A DNA stretch of 64,000 nucleotides from the NCBI GenBank assembly GCA_021778845.1, contig JAJYBU010000009.1, positions 52,611 to 116,610 of the forward strand, read 5' to 3'. The notes under the pieces are model-generated. The model was not told where the DNA came from. It made no database searches and saw only the letters and a list, made by a program, of their open reading frames with translations. Below are positions 24,922 through 34,900 of the stretch, one piece after another. Position 1 is the stretch's first letter. Each line of letters begins with the position of its first letter. The translations under genes were made by a program, and so were the position numbers. Origin of the DNA: Acidobacteriota bacterium. Lineage in GTDB: Bacteria; Acidobacteriota; Terriglobia; Terriglobales; Acidobacteriaceae.

Positions 24922-26381
24922 GCGGCGGTCTCCGGGAGGGATGGCTGTGAGGTGGAGGACTCGCGGAGGAGTTGGGAGGCGGCGAGGAGCCACTCGGCGG
25001 AGGCCAGGAACATGAGGACGCCGACGAGGAGGCGGCCGGCGTAGAGGAGGTTGCGGGCGGTGCCGGGAAGGATGGTGAATGAGGGGTCGGAGCCCTCGCG
25101 CCAGCCGGCGAGGAACATCAGTGCGATGTAGGCGAAGACGCCGAAGTTCCAGGCGTGGAAGGACCAGGTGCGGTTGAAGATCCAGCCGCCGTCGCCGAGG
25201 AGTTCGACGAGGACAAAGATGAGCAAGGCGGTGACGAAGCCGGCCATCGCCATGAGGGAGTGGCCGACGAGGCCGTCGGTGAACTTGAAGTGGTCGAGGA
25301 CGGCGGGGAGAAAGAGCGCCCAGCCGGTGGGCACGAGCAGCGCCCACCACCAGAGAAAGGCGAGGCGCCAGCGGCGGGTGTTGGGGTGCCAGGCGAAGGC
25401 GGCGAAGTAGGCGGGGATAAGCGGGATCCAGACGAGGAGGCTGGCGAGCGAGATGTATTGCGTGGGGCGATGGTTGCTGACGTCGGCGCGGCCGAGGCCC
25501 AGGCAGAGGAGAGATTCGGCGGCGAAGATGATCCACGACGCAGTGATGGTGTGGGAGCGGACGGTGCGGGAGCGCGGAGCCTTGCGGTGCGTGAGGCCAA
25601 AGGGGAGCAGCAGCAGGATGGCGACAACGACCAGCGTGGACTCAAGCTGGCTGGCGCCGGTGGGTCCGCCGGTGGCCGGGTTGATGGGGGGATAGAGATT
25701 GGGGCTCGCGGAGATGTAGAGGAGGATGGGGACCAGAAGCAGCAGCGCGAGACCGATGAGTTTGGCGATGCGTGCGTTTTGCGTAGAGCATGCGAAGGCG
25801 TAGGCGAGCAGAAGCCAGACCGCGAGGACGGCGAGCGGGAAGAGGATGCGGGAGTAGCCGGTCCAGTCGAGGAAGAGCTTGCCGCTGGTGTGGCCGGTGA
25901 TCCAGGTGAAAGCGCCGACGGCGAGGGCGGTGGACCATATCCAGAGGATGGGGCGGGCCCATCGGGCTGCGGGCTCGCGGTCGACGGCGTAGACCTTGAA
26001 GAGGAAGGCGAGGAGTGGGATGCTCGACCAGCCATAGAGTTCAAGCTCGAGGTGAACGGTGATCCAACGGCCGTAGGTGAAGGTGTCGAAGAGGCGGTTG
26101 GTGGCCGGGAAGAGCAGCATGACGGCGAGCAGGACGCCGATTGCATTGGCGAAGGTGAGCCACGCGAGCGAGTGCCAGGCGGTGATGGCGTAGGGGTGCG
26201 GGGCGGTGGTGGTTGCGGTGAGGCGGCCCGGAACCGCATCGGAAGGAGAAATACGGAGATCCTTCGCTGCGCTCTGGATGACGGCAGTGGTGGGGGTGAC
26301 CGCCGGGGAGTGCGTGCGGTTGTGGGGGAGGGTGGAGCTTGGGGCCGGGCTAGTCGGGCTGGGGCTCACGAATCCTCCCAT
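24918..26381 (-). CDS. CcoN-like membrane protein lacking a visible CuB site
   Basis: 487 aa from ATG 26381; a GTG at 26369 has GGGAGG four bases upstream and is the better start. About twelve helices. CcoN/NorB likeness: 'GRWITVHLELELYGW' (a helix-2 His as for low-spin haem), 'ITGHTSGKLFLDWTGYSRI', 'NPATGGPTGASQLESTL', 'FKFTDGLVGHSLMAMAGF'. The CuB histidine cluster of true oxidases (WWYGH and a His pair) is not seen, and only one His is left where 'GHxHxG' is expected. It may carry haem but is unlikely to reduce oxygen. The N-terminal ~45 residues include a type I repeat ('AVIQSAAKDLRIS'). The start lies inside the ABC ATPase gene. Confidence 0.7.
   Translation of the reverse strand: MGGFVSPSPTSPAPSSTLPHNRTHSPAVTPTTAVIQSAAKDLRISPSDAVPGRLTATTTAPHPYAITAWHSLAWLTFANAIGVLLAVMLLFPATNRLFDTFTYGRWITVHLELELYGWSSIPLLAFLFKVYAVDREPAARWARPILWIWSTALAVGAFTWITGHTSGKLFLDWTGYSRILFPLAVLAVWLLLAYAFACSTQNARIAKLIGLALLLLVPILLYISASPNLYPPINPATGGPTGASQLESTLVVVAILLLLPFGLTHRKAPRSRTVRSHTITASWIIFAAESLLCLGLGRADVSNHRPTQYISLASLLVWIPLIPAYFAAFAWHPNTRRWRLAFLWWWALLVPTGWALFLPAVLDHFKFTDGLVGHSLMAMAGFVTALLIFVLVELLGDGGWIFNRTWSFHAWNFGVFAYIALMFLAGWREGSDPSFTILPGTARNLLYAGRLLVGVLMFLASAEWLLAASQLLRESSTSQPSLPETAA
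26250..26285. repeat. Type I dispersed repeat in the CcoN-like gene
   Basis: Same 29 bases as at 10096-10124 (GAGATCCTTCGCTGCGCTCT + GGATGACGG). It is read in the same relative frame on the minus strand, giving 'VIQSAAKDL' in both proteins. Confidence 0.75.
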
Positions 26382-27054
26382 CGTGCATATCGACGAGGCG
26401 GTCGCAGCGGGCGGCGAGGGCGCGATCGTGGGTCGCCATGACGAGGGTAACGCCTTCGGTGGCGGCGATGTCGAGGAGCAGTTGAAAGACGGTGGAGCTG
26501 GTCTCCTCGTCGAGGGAGCCTGTGGGCTCGTCGGCGAGCAGGATGCGGGGGGAGTTCATGAGGGCGCGGCAGAGGGCGGTGCGCTGGCGCTCGCCGCCGG
26601 AGAGCTTCTGGATGCGGTGGTGGAGACGGTGGCTGAGACCGGTGCGATCGGTGAGATGCTTGAGCCGGGCGAGTGCGGCACCGCGGTTGATGCCGGCGGC
26701 GACGGTGGGGATGAGGCAGTTTTCCTGGAGCGTGAGATCGGGGATGAGGTTGTGGAGCTGGAAGACGAAGCCGATGTCGTAGCGCAGGAGATTCAGGCGG
26801 CTGCGATGGCGGCTGAGCTCGGTGCTGTTGACGGCGACGCTGCCGCGGTCGGGTTCGTCGAGACCGCCGAGGAGGTGCAGGAGCGTGCTCTTGCCGCAGC
26901 CGGAGGGACCGCAGAGTGCGACAGTCTGACCTTCACGGGCTGCGAAGTCGACACCCTTGAGGACGGTGATGGAGCCATCGTCGTAGCTCTTCCAGACCTC
27001 GGAGGCACGGAGGACGATGCGGGGCTCGATGGGATGGATGGTGGGAGGCTTCAT
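26350..27054 (-). CDS. ABC transporter ATPase, MacB/LolD type
   Basis: 234 aa. Walker A 'CGPSGCGKSTLLHLLGG' near residue 45, Q-loop 'FVFQLHNLIPDL', signature 'LSGGERQRTALCRAL', Walker B 'ILLADEPTGSLDEE', and H-loop 'LVMATHDRAL'. This is the class that powers MacB, LolCDE and FtsEX-type permeases for work on the envelope rather than bulk uptake. Its start overlaps the permease stop by four bases. The pair lies between the polyprenyl synthase and the CcoN-like gene, so it may handle a lipid or haem-related step for that complex. Confidence 0.9.
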   Translation of the reverse strand: MKPPTIHPIEPRIVLRASEVWKSYDDGSITVLKGVDFAAREGQTVALCGPSGCGKSTLLHLLGGLDEPDRGSVAVNSTELSRHRSRLNLLRYDIGFVFQLHNLIPDLTLQENCLIPTVAAGINRGAALARLKHLTDRTGLSHRLHHRIQKLSGGERQRTALCRALMNSPRILLADEPTGSLDEETSSTVFQLLLDIAATEGVTLVMATHDRALAARCDRLVDMHDGRIREPQPD

Positions 27055-28163
27055 TCGAAACGCAGCGCCTCCACCGCTCGGATGCGCATGGCGTACATGG
27101 CGGGATAGAGCGCACCGGCGACTCCGGTGAGGAAGGCAAGCACGATGACGGTGAGGACGATGAAGGGCTGAATGGTGACGTCGACGTAGCCGTGGAGGGC
27201 TGGGATTAATTTGAGCACCCAGAGGAAGGCTGCGCCAAGCAGAAGGCCGGTGATGGCTCCGAAGACCGAGACGAGCGCCGACTCACCGAAGATCATGGTG
27301 GCGATCTGGAGATTGGAGAAGCCGTTGACGCGCAGGATGGCGATCTCGCGGATGCGCGTGAAGACCGACATGATCATGGTGTTGGCGACGCCAAGGCCGC
27401 CCAGCAGCAGGCCGCAGCCACCAACGGTCCAGGCCGTGGCTTTGAGGATTTTGAACTGCGAGTAGGAGCGGGTGAACTCTGCGTCTTCAAGGGCGATGAG
27501 GTCGGGATAGTGGGCCTTGATGCGTTGCTTGAATTCGTCGACGAATTTTTTATCAGAGAGCTTGATGGTGATAACCGATGAGGCTCCGGGCTTGTGGAAG
27601 AAGTCCTGCGCGGCGGGGAGAGGCATGAAGACGCCGCCGTCTTCGAAGCCGTTCGCGGTCTGGATGATGCCAGCGACGTGGAAGGTACCGTTGCCGATGG
27701 CGACCGAGCTGTTGAGATGCGCGTGAAGAAATTCAGCGGCGCGCTGGCCGAGGACGACATCGTCGGGCTGGCGGGCGAAGTTGGCACGAGAGCCTTCGAG
27801 CCATGTGGCCTTGCGCAGACGGGCGTCGGCGGCGGTGATGCCGAAGCAGGTGATGATGGGGTGGTCGGAGCTGGTGACGACGCCGAACAAGACCGGGTCA
27901 GCGTGCTGGACGATGGGCCAGGTGGAGATTTCGGTGAGGGCGCTGGCAGGGACGTTGCTGAAGAAGAGGTCGGAGACGTTGCGCTCGAATACGATGATCT
28001 GACTATCGCTGGAGAGGATGCCGGAGAACATGCCGACGGCTCCCTGCAGGATGGTCACGATGGTAAGCATCGCGGCGACAGAGAAGGCGATGCCGGCGAT
28101 GCTGATCAACGATCGAATACGATGCCGCAGCAGATTGGTAAGAATCAGCTTGAGGAAGATCAT
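27051..28163 (-). CDS. ABC transporter permease, FtsX/MacB type
   Basis: 370 aa. One N-terminal helix ('IRSLISIAGIAFSVAAMLTI') is followed by a ~200-residue periplasmic domain and three C-terminal helices near 240-360 ('VGGCGLLLGGLGVANTMIMS', 'FGESALVSVFGAITGLLLGA', 'FIVLTVIVLAFLTGVAGALY'). This is the MacB/FtsX topology. 'MSVFTRIREIAILRVNGFS' is the conserved coupling region. It overlaps the ATPase downstream and the polyprenyl synthase upstream by ATGA. The exported molecule is unknown. Confidence 0.88.
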   Translation of the reverse strand: MIFLKLILTNLLRHRIRSLISIAGIAFSVAAMLTIVTILQGAVGMFSGILSSDSQIIVFERNVSDLFFSNVPASALTEISTWPIVQHADPVLFGVVTSSDHPIITCFGITAADARLRKATWLEGSRANFARQPDDVVLGQRAAEFLHAHLNSSVAIGNGTFHVAGIIQTANGFEDGGVFMPLPAAQDFFHKPGASSVITIKLSDKKFVDEFKQRIKAHYPDLIALEDAEFTRSYSQFKILKATAWTVGGCGLLLGGLGVANTMIMSVFTRIREIAILRVNGFSNLQIATMIFGESALVSVFGAITGLLLGAAFLWVLKLIPALHGYVDVTIQPFIVLTVIVLAFLTGVAGALYPAMYAMRIRAVEALRFE

Positions 28164-29113
28164 GCTGCTCCCTGAAGGGAGGCCGGGGCGAAGCTTTCGC
28201 AGGCGTTGTCGATGATTTCAGCGGCCTCTGCATCCAATTGGACACGCAGCTCCTGAAGGAAAGCAACTCCGGGGCGGAGGACAACGAGGCGGTCGAGCAT
28301 GCGATCGCCCATGCGGATAAGGCGTTGGAGACGATGCACGGCGCCGGTGACGCCAATGGCAAGAGCGATATTCGGGCGACCCATGGAGATGTCGCGCGAG
28401 ACGGTCTTGCCGCTTTCCTCAGGGCTCTGGAGGATGTCTTTGAGGTCGTCGACGATCTGATAGGTGAGGCCCCAGCAGATCGCAACGCGATCGAGCAGTT
28501 GCAGCTCGGCAGGAGAAGCGCCGCCGAGGATGCCGGGGAGAACCAGGGTGAGACGAATGAGCGAGACGGTCTTGCCCATGGCAATGGACTCGGTGACGGT
28601 GTGATCGGTGCGCGGCGAGTTGGCTGCGTGCAATGAACCGTAGTTGATGTCCATGCTCTGACCGTTGAGCAGGCCGCCGACGCCGAGGTAGCGCTCGATG
28701 TATTCGAGAGCGCGCATCTCGCGGCCACGACCGCAGCCAAAGACGCACTTCCAGGTGAGCCCATAGGCGCGGTTGACGAGAGCGAGGGCGGCGAGGATGG
28801 CCTCGGCCTCTCCGAACTCAGCGTGGATGCAGGGTGCGCCGCGACGGTGCAGCGCGTCGTCCATGCAGGGCAGATCGTCGAAGAGGAGAGAGGCGGTGTG
28901 GAAGTATTCGAGAGCGAAGCCGAGTTCGGTGGCGTGAGCTGCGGGGAGGCCGTAGCCGGCGAACATCTTGGCAACGATCTGGGGGCGCACGAGGCTGCCG
29001 GGATTGTTGAGGACGCGATCAAGCGCTGCCCGGAGATGAGGCTCGGTATCTGCGGGGAGGGGAAAAGAATCAGTGAAGGTGCTGGCTAAACTTTTGTGAT
29101 GTTCATCATTCAT
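28160..29113 (-). CDS. Polyprenyl diphosphate synthase
   Basis: 317 aa. First Asp-rich motif 'LLFDDLPCMDDALHRRGAP' near residue 78, and second Asp-rich motif 'YQIVDDLKDI' near 222. A conserved 'GQSMDI' sits between. This identifies a trans-isoprenyl diphosphate synthase (GGPP or octaprenyl type) that extends allylic diphosphates with IPP using Mg. Chain length cannot be read safely. It is the first gene of the overlapping minus-strand run that ends with a YceI isoprenoid-binding protein. A divergent promoter region (29114-29340) separates it from the two-component system. Confidence 0.88.
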   Translation of the reverse strand: MNDEHHKSLASTFTDSFPLPADTEPHLRAALDRVLNNPGSLVRPQIVAKMFAGYGLPAAHATELGFALEYFHTASLLFDDLPCMDDALHRRGAPCIHAEFGEAEAILAALALVNRAYGLTWKCVFGCGRGREMRALEYIERYLGVGGLLNGQSMDINYGSLHAANSPRTDHTVTESIAMGKTVSLIRLTLVLPGILGGASPAELQLLDRVAICWGLTYQIVDDLKDILQSPEESGKTVSRDISMGRPNIALAIGVTGAVHRLQRLIRMGDRMLDRLVVLRPGVAFLQELRVQLDAEAAEIIDNACESFAPASLQGAA

Positions 29114-29340
29114 GGGGTGTCCCGCGTTGCCTACTCGGAAAGAAAAATGGCCCTGGAAGCCTCCGAGACAGTAAGTTGTGAGATTGCACCCAGGCCCTGC
29201 AGCACGCGCGTGCTCTGTACTATCAGACGCACTTGATTCCGATTAGTAGCGTCGAAGATATGGAATGGGCGATGACGATTTGTTCATGGGCTGGAACGTC
29301 CATTGCGCTCAAACAGACAAGGATAGATTACCATCGGGTC

Positions 29341-30015
29341 ATGCGACTTCTATTGGTTGAGGATGAACTCGAGATTCAACATTTTCTGGAGACGTCGCTG
29401 ACGGAAGCCGGTTACGAGGTGGACGTTGCGGAAGATGGAAAGACAGCGGAGATCCACGCCTCGTCGAGGGTCTATGATGCGTTGATTGTTGACCTTGGCC
29501 TGCCGGACCAGGATGGAATCGATCTGATTCTGCGGCTGCGGCGGCTGGGCGTGAGTAGCCCGGTGTTGATTCTGTCGGCGCGGCGTTCGGTGGACGATCG
29601 CGTGGCGGGACTGGAGCAGGGCGGCGATGATTATCTGACCAAGCCGTTTGCGCTCGCGGAGTTATTGGCGAGGCTGCGGAATCTGCTGAAGAGAAATGCG
29701 GCGGCTGGCACGGGGCCGACCAGCTTGCAGGTTGGCGATCTGGAACTGGATCTGCTGAAACGCAGGGCGTCGCGCAGCGGCGAGCTACTGAACCTGAGCC
29801 CGCAGGAGTTTGTGCTGCTGGAGTACCTGTGCCGGCATGCGGGGCGCGTCGTGACGCGGTCGATGCTGCTGGCTGAGGTGTGGGGGATGCGCATTCAGCC
29901 AGACACAAACGTGGTGGATGTACATATTTACCGGTTGCGCGGAAAGGTCGATACGGAGGGCCGCGAGCCCCTGATCAAGACGCTGCGAGGTGTGGGGTAT
30001 GTCCTCAAAGGTTGA
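29341..30015 (+). CDS. OmpR-family response regulator
   Basis: 224 aa from ATG at 29341; a longer in-frame start at 29233 adds a non-conserved tail. Receiver domain: acidic pair in 'LLLVEDELEIQ', phospho-acceptor Asp in 'ALIVDLGLPDQDG', switch Ser in 'VLILSARRSVDD', Lys in 'DYLTKPFALAELL'. C-terminal winged helix: 'LNLSPQEFVLLEYL', 'TRSMLLAEVWG', 'VVDVHIYRLRGKVD', 'IKTLRGVGYVL'. It overlaps the histidine kinase by 17 bases. It is divergent to the polyprenyl-synthase run and is a fair candidate for controlling it. Confidence 0.93.
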   Translation: MRLLLVEDELEIQHFLETSLTEAGYEVDVAEDGKTAEIHASSRVYDALIVDLGLPDQDGIDLILRLRRLGVSSPVLILSARRSVDDRVAGLEQGGDDYLTKPFALAELLARLRNLLKRNAAAGTGPTSLQVGDLELDLLKRRASRSGELLNLSPQEFVLLEYLCRHAGRVVTRSMLLAEVWGMRIQPDTNVVDVHIYRLRGKVDTEGREPLIKTLRGVGYVLKG

Positions 30016-31471
30016 ACGCAAGCGGTTGCGCAGCGCTGCGTGGCGGATCTCGCTGTGGGCGACGCTGGCGTTTGCACTGGGGGCCTCGCTGGTGTTCGCT
30101 ACGCTGTATCGGTTCGTGGCCAATGATATCCAGCGCCGCAGTGATGCCTGGCTGTCGGGCGAAGTCGAGGTGCTGGGGGATGTGGCGGAGCGAACGCCGA
30201 AAGATCGCCTCTATGACCGCGTGGTGAGTGAAGTCGCGGAACTGGCAAGCAACGAAGTACCCAATAAATATCCCGGCGAACGCAGTGAGAACGATTCGGT
30301 GTTCTTTCTTCAGGCCGGGCCGACGGGGCCTGCAACGCTTTGGGTTGGTGCAGGCAACGGACAGGCCAACCTGAGTGCGATTCGCGCCAGCACGGTCGTA
30401 CCGGATGTTCCCTTTCATCTGAATGTGCAGGGTTTCTCTATACCGTTTCGGGTGGTCGCAACGCGAATGGACGATGGCCGATTCATCTACCTGGGGCTTT
30501 CGGAGAGGGATGAATTGCGGGTGCTGCGCAATTTGCTGCTGCGCTTTGTGTCGCTGAACGTGCTCATTGTTCTGTTTGGCTTCGGGATCGTCTTCTACAC
30601 AACCGGAAGCATGCTGGGCTATGTGCGTGAGATCACCGAAGCAGCGTCACGCATTGGAGAATCCGATCTGAGCCACCGGGTGCCAACGACGAAGTACAAC
30701 GACGAGGTGGGCCAACTGGCGCTGACGCTGAACCGGATGCTGGATCGCATCGAAAGTTCAGTACACCAGTTGCACACGATCACGGATGCTCTGGCGCATG
30801 ATCTGCGAAGTCCACTCACGGCTATTCGAGGGAAGCTCGAGATGTCACTTTCCAAAAGCAGCCGAAGCGCGCAGGGAGAGCTGATGGTGGTGTCTGCGAT
30901 TGACGAGCTGGACCGGCTGACGGAGTTCCTGAATGCGTCTCTGGATGTGGCCGAGGCGAGAGCAGATGCGCTGCGGCTCACGCGTTCGGTGATTGATCTG
31001 GATGAGATGATTCGCGTGATGATCGACCTGTATGAACCCTGCATGTCGGAACGCGGGTTGCGGATGCAGTTGCGGAGCGCAGGTGCGGTGAAGGTATTCG
31101 CTGATGCGGCGCTGATTCATCGCGCGGTTTCAAACCTGCTGGACAACGAACTGAAGCACCTGCCGGCTGCATGCACGATCATGATCTATCTCCAGACGGA
31201 GAAGGGTTTTGCGACCCTGATGCTGGAAGATGATGGGCCAGGATTTGGTGAAGAGGTGGGAAGCGAGATGTTCCAGCAACGAGTGAAGGGGAAGTACTCA
31301 AGCGGCCATGGGCTGGGGCTGGCGTTTGTGGAGGCGGTGGCGCGCGCGCATGGCGGAACGGTTTCGGCATCGAACCGGAGCGACGGTGGAGCGCGACTGG
31401 TGATGACGCTGCCGTGCAGGGACTGTCCACAGGAACGTCCGGAAAACCCGCTTGCCGTGGTAGTGGGATGA
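29999..31471 (+). CDS. Sensor histidine kinase
   Basis: About 490 aa. Two membrane helices near residues 15-37 and 175-200 bracket a ~135-residue periplasmic sensor. HAMP follows ('YVREITEAASRIGESDLSHR'), then the H-box 'ALAHDLRSPLTAIRGKLEM' with the phospho-His, N-box 'NLLDNELKHLPA', G1 'LEDDGPGFGEEV' and G2 'GHGLGLAFVEAVARAHGG'. It starts inside the last codons of the response regulator, so the two form one operon. The signal sensed is unknown. Confidence 0.92.
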   Translation: MSSKVERKRLRSAAWRISLWATLAFALGASLVFATLYRFVANDIQRRSDAWLSGEVEVLGDVAERTPKDRLYDRVVSEVAELASNEVPNKYPGERSENDSVFFLQAGPTGPATLWVGAGNGQANLSAIRASTVVPDVPFHLNVQGFSIPFRVVATRMDDGRFIYLGLSERDELRVLRNLLLRFVSLNVLIVLFGFGIVFYTTGSMLGYVREITEAASRIGESDLSHRVPTTKYNDEVGQLALTLNRMLDRIESSVHQLHTITDALAHDLRSPLTAIRGKLEMSLSKSSRSAQGELMVVSAIDELDRLTEFLNASLDVAEARADALRLTRSVIDLDEMIRVMIDLYEPCMSERGLRMQLRSAGAVKVFADAALIHRAVSNLLDNELKHLPAACTIMIYLQTEKGFATLMLEDDGPGFGEEVGSEMFQQRVKGKYSSGHGLGLAFVEAVARAHGGTVSASNRSDGGARLVMTLPCRDCPQERPENPLAVVVG

Positions 31472-31518
31472 GTGCGTGCCAGACTGCTGCAATCCCTTGC
31501 CGGGGTGGAGAGTAAACC

Positions 31519-31965
31519 GTGGATCATCGATGGGTTGCGCGGATACTGCTTGCGCTGCTGTGCGGAATTCAAGGGATTGCGACGCCTCTGATTGATCTGA
31601 ATCGGACGCACGCGACGAACCCGGCGTGGGTGCGGCATGCGCGATTTCATGTGGTGTGGCAGACGCTCACGATGGTTCTGCTGGCGGTCGTTGAGGTGGC
31701 ACTGATCTGGGGACCGTGGGTGGATGCGGAGCGTGGGTTTTATATGGCGGTGGCGCTTGCGGCACTGTCACCGGCTGCGTTTCTGCTCTCGTTTGCGGGA
31801 CGAGCGTGGTTTGGTGGAGCGCTGTCGGATGTGAATGGGATTCAGCCGCTACGGGTGGTGGTCGGAGCGCGAACGCTTGTCGTCGATATGAACCTGGTGG
31901 CGGTGATTGCAGCGATGCTGTCGCTGGCTGCGTTTGTTGCGATCTATCGCTGGCAACTAACGTGA
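31519..31965 (+). CDS. Small integral membrane protein
   Basis: 148 aa with four predicted membrane helices: 'VARILLALLCGIQGIATPLI', 'VVWQTLTMVLLAVVEVALIW', 'MAVALAALSPAAFLLSFAG', 'LVAVIAAMLSLAAFVAIYRW'. The first loop has 'DLNRTHATNPAWVRHARFHV', which resembles small membrane proteins of unknown function in soil bacteria. GGAG precedes the start at 31519. It is 47 bases after the kinase gene and may be the third gene of that operon. Confidence 0.65.
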   Translation: MDHRWVARILLALLCGIQGIATPLIDLNRTHATNPAWVRHARFHVVWQTLTMVLLAVVEVALIWGPWVDAERGFYMAVALAALSPAAFLLSFAGRAWFGGALSDVNGIQPLRVVVGARTLVVDMNLVAVIAAMLSLAAFVAIYRWQLT

Positions 31966-31975
31966 GCGCAGAGCT

Positions 31976-34900
31976 TCAGGGTTTGGTGACGTCGATGGTG
32001 TTGTCGTCGGGGATGCGGTCGATGAGCTTGTTGATGGGGTCGATGCCGGCGCGGGTGGGAAGTTGGTCTACGACGATCTCGAAGGTCTGCTTTGGCTGCG
32101 TGAACTTTTTCTTCTGCAGATAGAGAGTCTTCTCGTGGCCCTTCTTGCCGGAAAAGACGCCGATGTCAATGTAGTCGGCGAACGGCATGGGGGTTTCGTT
32201 GCCGGAGCCGTCGGACTTTAACTTTCTGGCCTGCACGGTGAGGGTTACTTTGTATTTTTTGTCGGGGGTCTTGACGTAGGTGGCGGTGAGGGCCTTGTTG
32301 TCGTAGAGGACGATGTTCTCGAAGGCGTCGGTGATGTAGTACTGATACTCAGGCGGTGTTTGCGCGCGCAGAGCGGCGACGAACTGGCGGGTGTCGGGGT
32401 AGGGGGCGTCCTGATTGTCGCTCGCGTTGGCGTAGCGATATTGCATGAGGAAGTTGTGCAGGGCGAGGTTGACTTTGTCTTCGCCAATGAAGTCGGCGAG
32501 GCCGTACATGACGAGTGACCCCTTCTGATACCAGACGTAGGCTTCGCGCTGTACGAGGACGATGGGCGGCTCTTTGTGGGCTTCGGAGGCGCGTCCGCGG
32601 AGGTAGCCGTCGAGCTCGTGCTTGAGGAACTTGTGCATCTGATCGTCGCCGTATTTCTTCTGTGCGATGCGCAGGGCGGAGTACTCGGCGAGGGATTCGG
32701 ACATCATGTTGGAGCCGGCGACGGCGCCGCCGATGAGCTGATGGCCCCACCATTGATGGGCGAGCTCGTGCGCGGTGACGAAGTACGTGCGGTCGATGTC
32801 TTCCTGGGGATTGACGACGCGGCCGATGAAGCCGGACTCGGCATAGGGAACGGTGTTGGGGAATGACTGCGCGAAGGCGCGGTAGCGTGGAAACTCGAGG
32901 ATGCGGAACTGCTTGAACTCGAAGGGGCTGTAATTTCTCTCGTAGTAGGCGAGGCCGGCCTTGGACGAGGCAATCATGTCGTCGACGTCGTAGGGGTGGT
33001 GGGGATCGTAGTAAACCTCAATGTTGATGGGGCCGTTGACGCCCTGGAAGACGTCGCGTTTGACGTCGTAGCGGGCGGAGACGTAGGCGAAGAAGTCGAG
33101 GGTTTTGACGTCGCCCATGCTGTAGGCGAAGTAGTGGCGGCCATTCTGATGCCAGTCGCGCTGCAGGTAGCCAGGTGCGAGAGCGATCTGGGGCTTGCCT
33201 TCGGAGTCGTGGTCGGAGGTGCTGACGACGGTGTTGTAGGTGATCCAGTCGGAGTCCTTGGTGAAGAGGTTGGTGCGGCTGCCGAGGGGGTCGCCGCGCT
33301 GGGGAAGATCGGTGACGGGACCGAGGTGTTGTTCGCGGCGGCGGCGCGGATCGGTGAGCTCGAAGCCGGGGTCGTAGCCAATGGTGGGGAAATATCCGAC
33401 ATCGAAGAAGGTTCCGGAGTAGGCAAGTTCGGGACGCTCGCCGCCGTCGCGGAAGCCGCGCGAGTTGTAGCCGACGGAGAAGTTCATGTTGAGCTTCTCG
33501 CCGGGCGCGAGGGGTTGATCGAGCGCGTAGATGGTGTAGAGATCGCGCTTCGAGGAGGAGACTTTGTGGAAGGGGCGATCGAAGCGGACGTTGGAGATGG
33601 ACTGCTGGGTGTCGACGATGTGGATCTGGGAGATGGGCGCGGCGGTCTTGTTCTGCAGAACGTAGTGGCCGGTGCCGGAGAAAGATCGGTGCTCGGGGTA
33701 GATGTCGACGTTGGCGTCGACGGCGATGACCTTGGGCTGCGGGAGGAACTGATACTTCTTGAAGTCGCGCTCGTACTGGGCCTGGATGTCGCGACGCTGC
33801 GGCGCGCTGAGGAATTCGTTGAGGACGTGCGTGTTGTAGAAGTACCAGGAGCCGCTGCCGATGGCGATGAGCACGAAGGCCACCGCTGCGGGCATGAGCC
33901 GCGGAGTTCGGTGACGGAAGAGACGCATGCGGGCTGCCCAGCCGTCGTCTGCGCCGCGCATGGCGAGGCCGATGGAGAGCACACCCAGGAAGGCCGCGAT
34001 GGACAGCCAGTAGGTGATGGACCAGAAGAGAGCAGGGACGAAGTGGCCGTAGCCGTTCATGTCCGAGTAGGTGTAGCTGGGCGTGTTGCCGAAGAGGTAG
34101 AGGGTGTCTTCCCATCCGTGGGCCTGCAGGACGGCGAGCAGAACGAAGCTGCCGATGACGATGCCGTGGCCGATGAACTTGTTCTTGAGGACGGTCTGTA
34201 GAAACAGCGCGAAGAGGGTGTAGATGAGGACTTGCGGGAAGACGATGACGTAGAGCTCTTTGAAGTATTCGATGAGTTCGTAGTGGAAGTAGCCGGCGAA
34301 GGTCTGGCTGAGGATGCCGCAGAGCATGACGACGGTGAGGAGGACGAGTTCGATGGCGGCGAGGGCGGCGAGCCTGGAGAGCCAGTCGGTGGATTCGCGC
34401 ATGGGGAGAGCGTCGTGGATGCCGTCGAAGTGCGTGTCGCGCTCGCGCCAGACGAGCTCGCCGGCGTAGAGGGTGGCGACGACGAGGAGGAGGATGAAGG
34501 AGTTGCCGCGAACAGCGTCGAGCATGAGGAAGGTGACGGGATAGACGTTCTGGTCCTGGAAGTGGCCGGCGAAGTGGCCTTGGAGCATGGCGTACATCAC
34601 CATGACGCAGAAGATGGCCCAGAAGGGAAGCTCGGTGAAGATGTTCCTGATGCGGATGCGCGTGAGTGAGACGAACTGCGCGAGGGTGGTGGAGGCGTTG
34701 AAGACCTGATGGATGATGGGCAGACGCGCAGCCACGAGCGAGCGGGCGCCCTGTGCGGCGGAGGCATCGTTTTCGCGTTCGCGGGCGGCGCGGCGGCCTT
34801 GCGAGACGGAGGTGAGGGTTTCAACCGAGAGCGGAAAGAGAGCGTAGACGACGATGAGGCTGAGGACGCCAACGCCCATCCAGACGAGACGGTTGTAGAG

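Noticed and set aside
24918..26381. Calling this a working cbb3 oxidase subunit I
   Set aside because: CuB histidines are not visible and no separate ccoO, ccoP or ccoQ genes accompany it, only the fused cytochrome.
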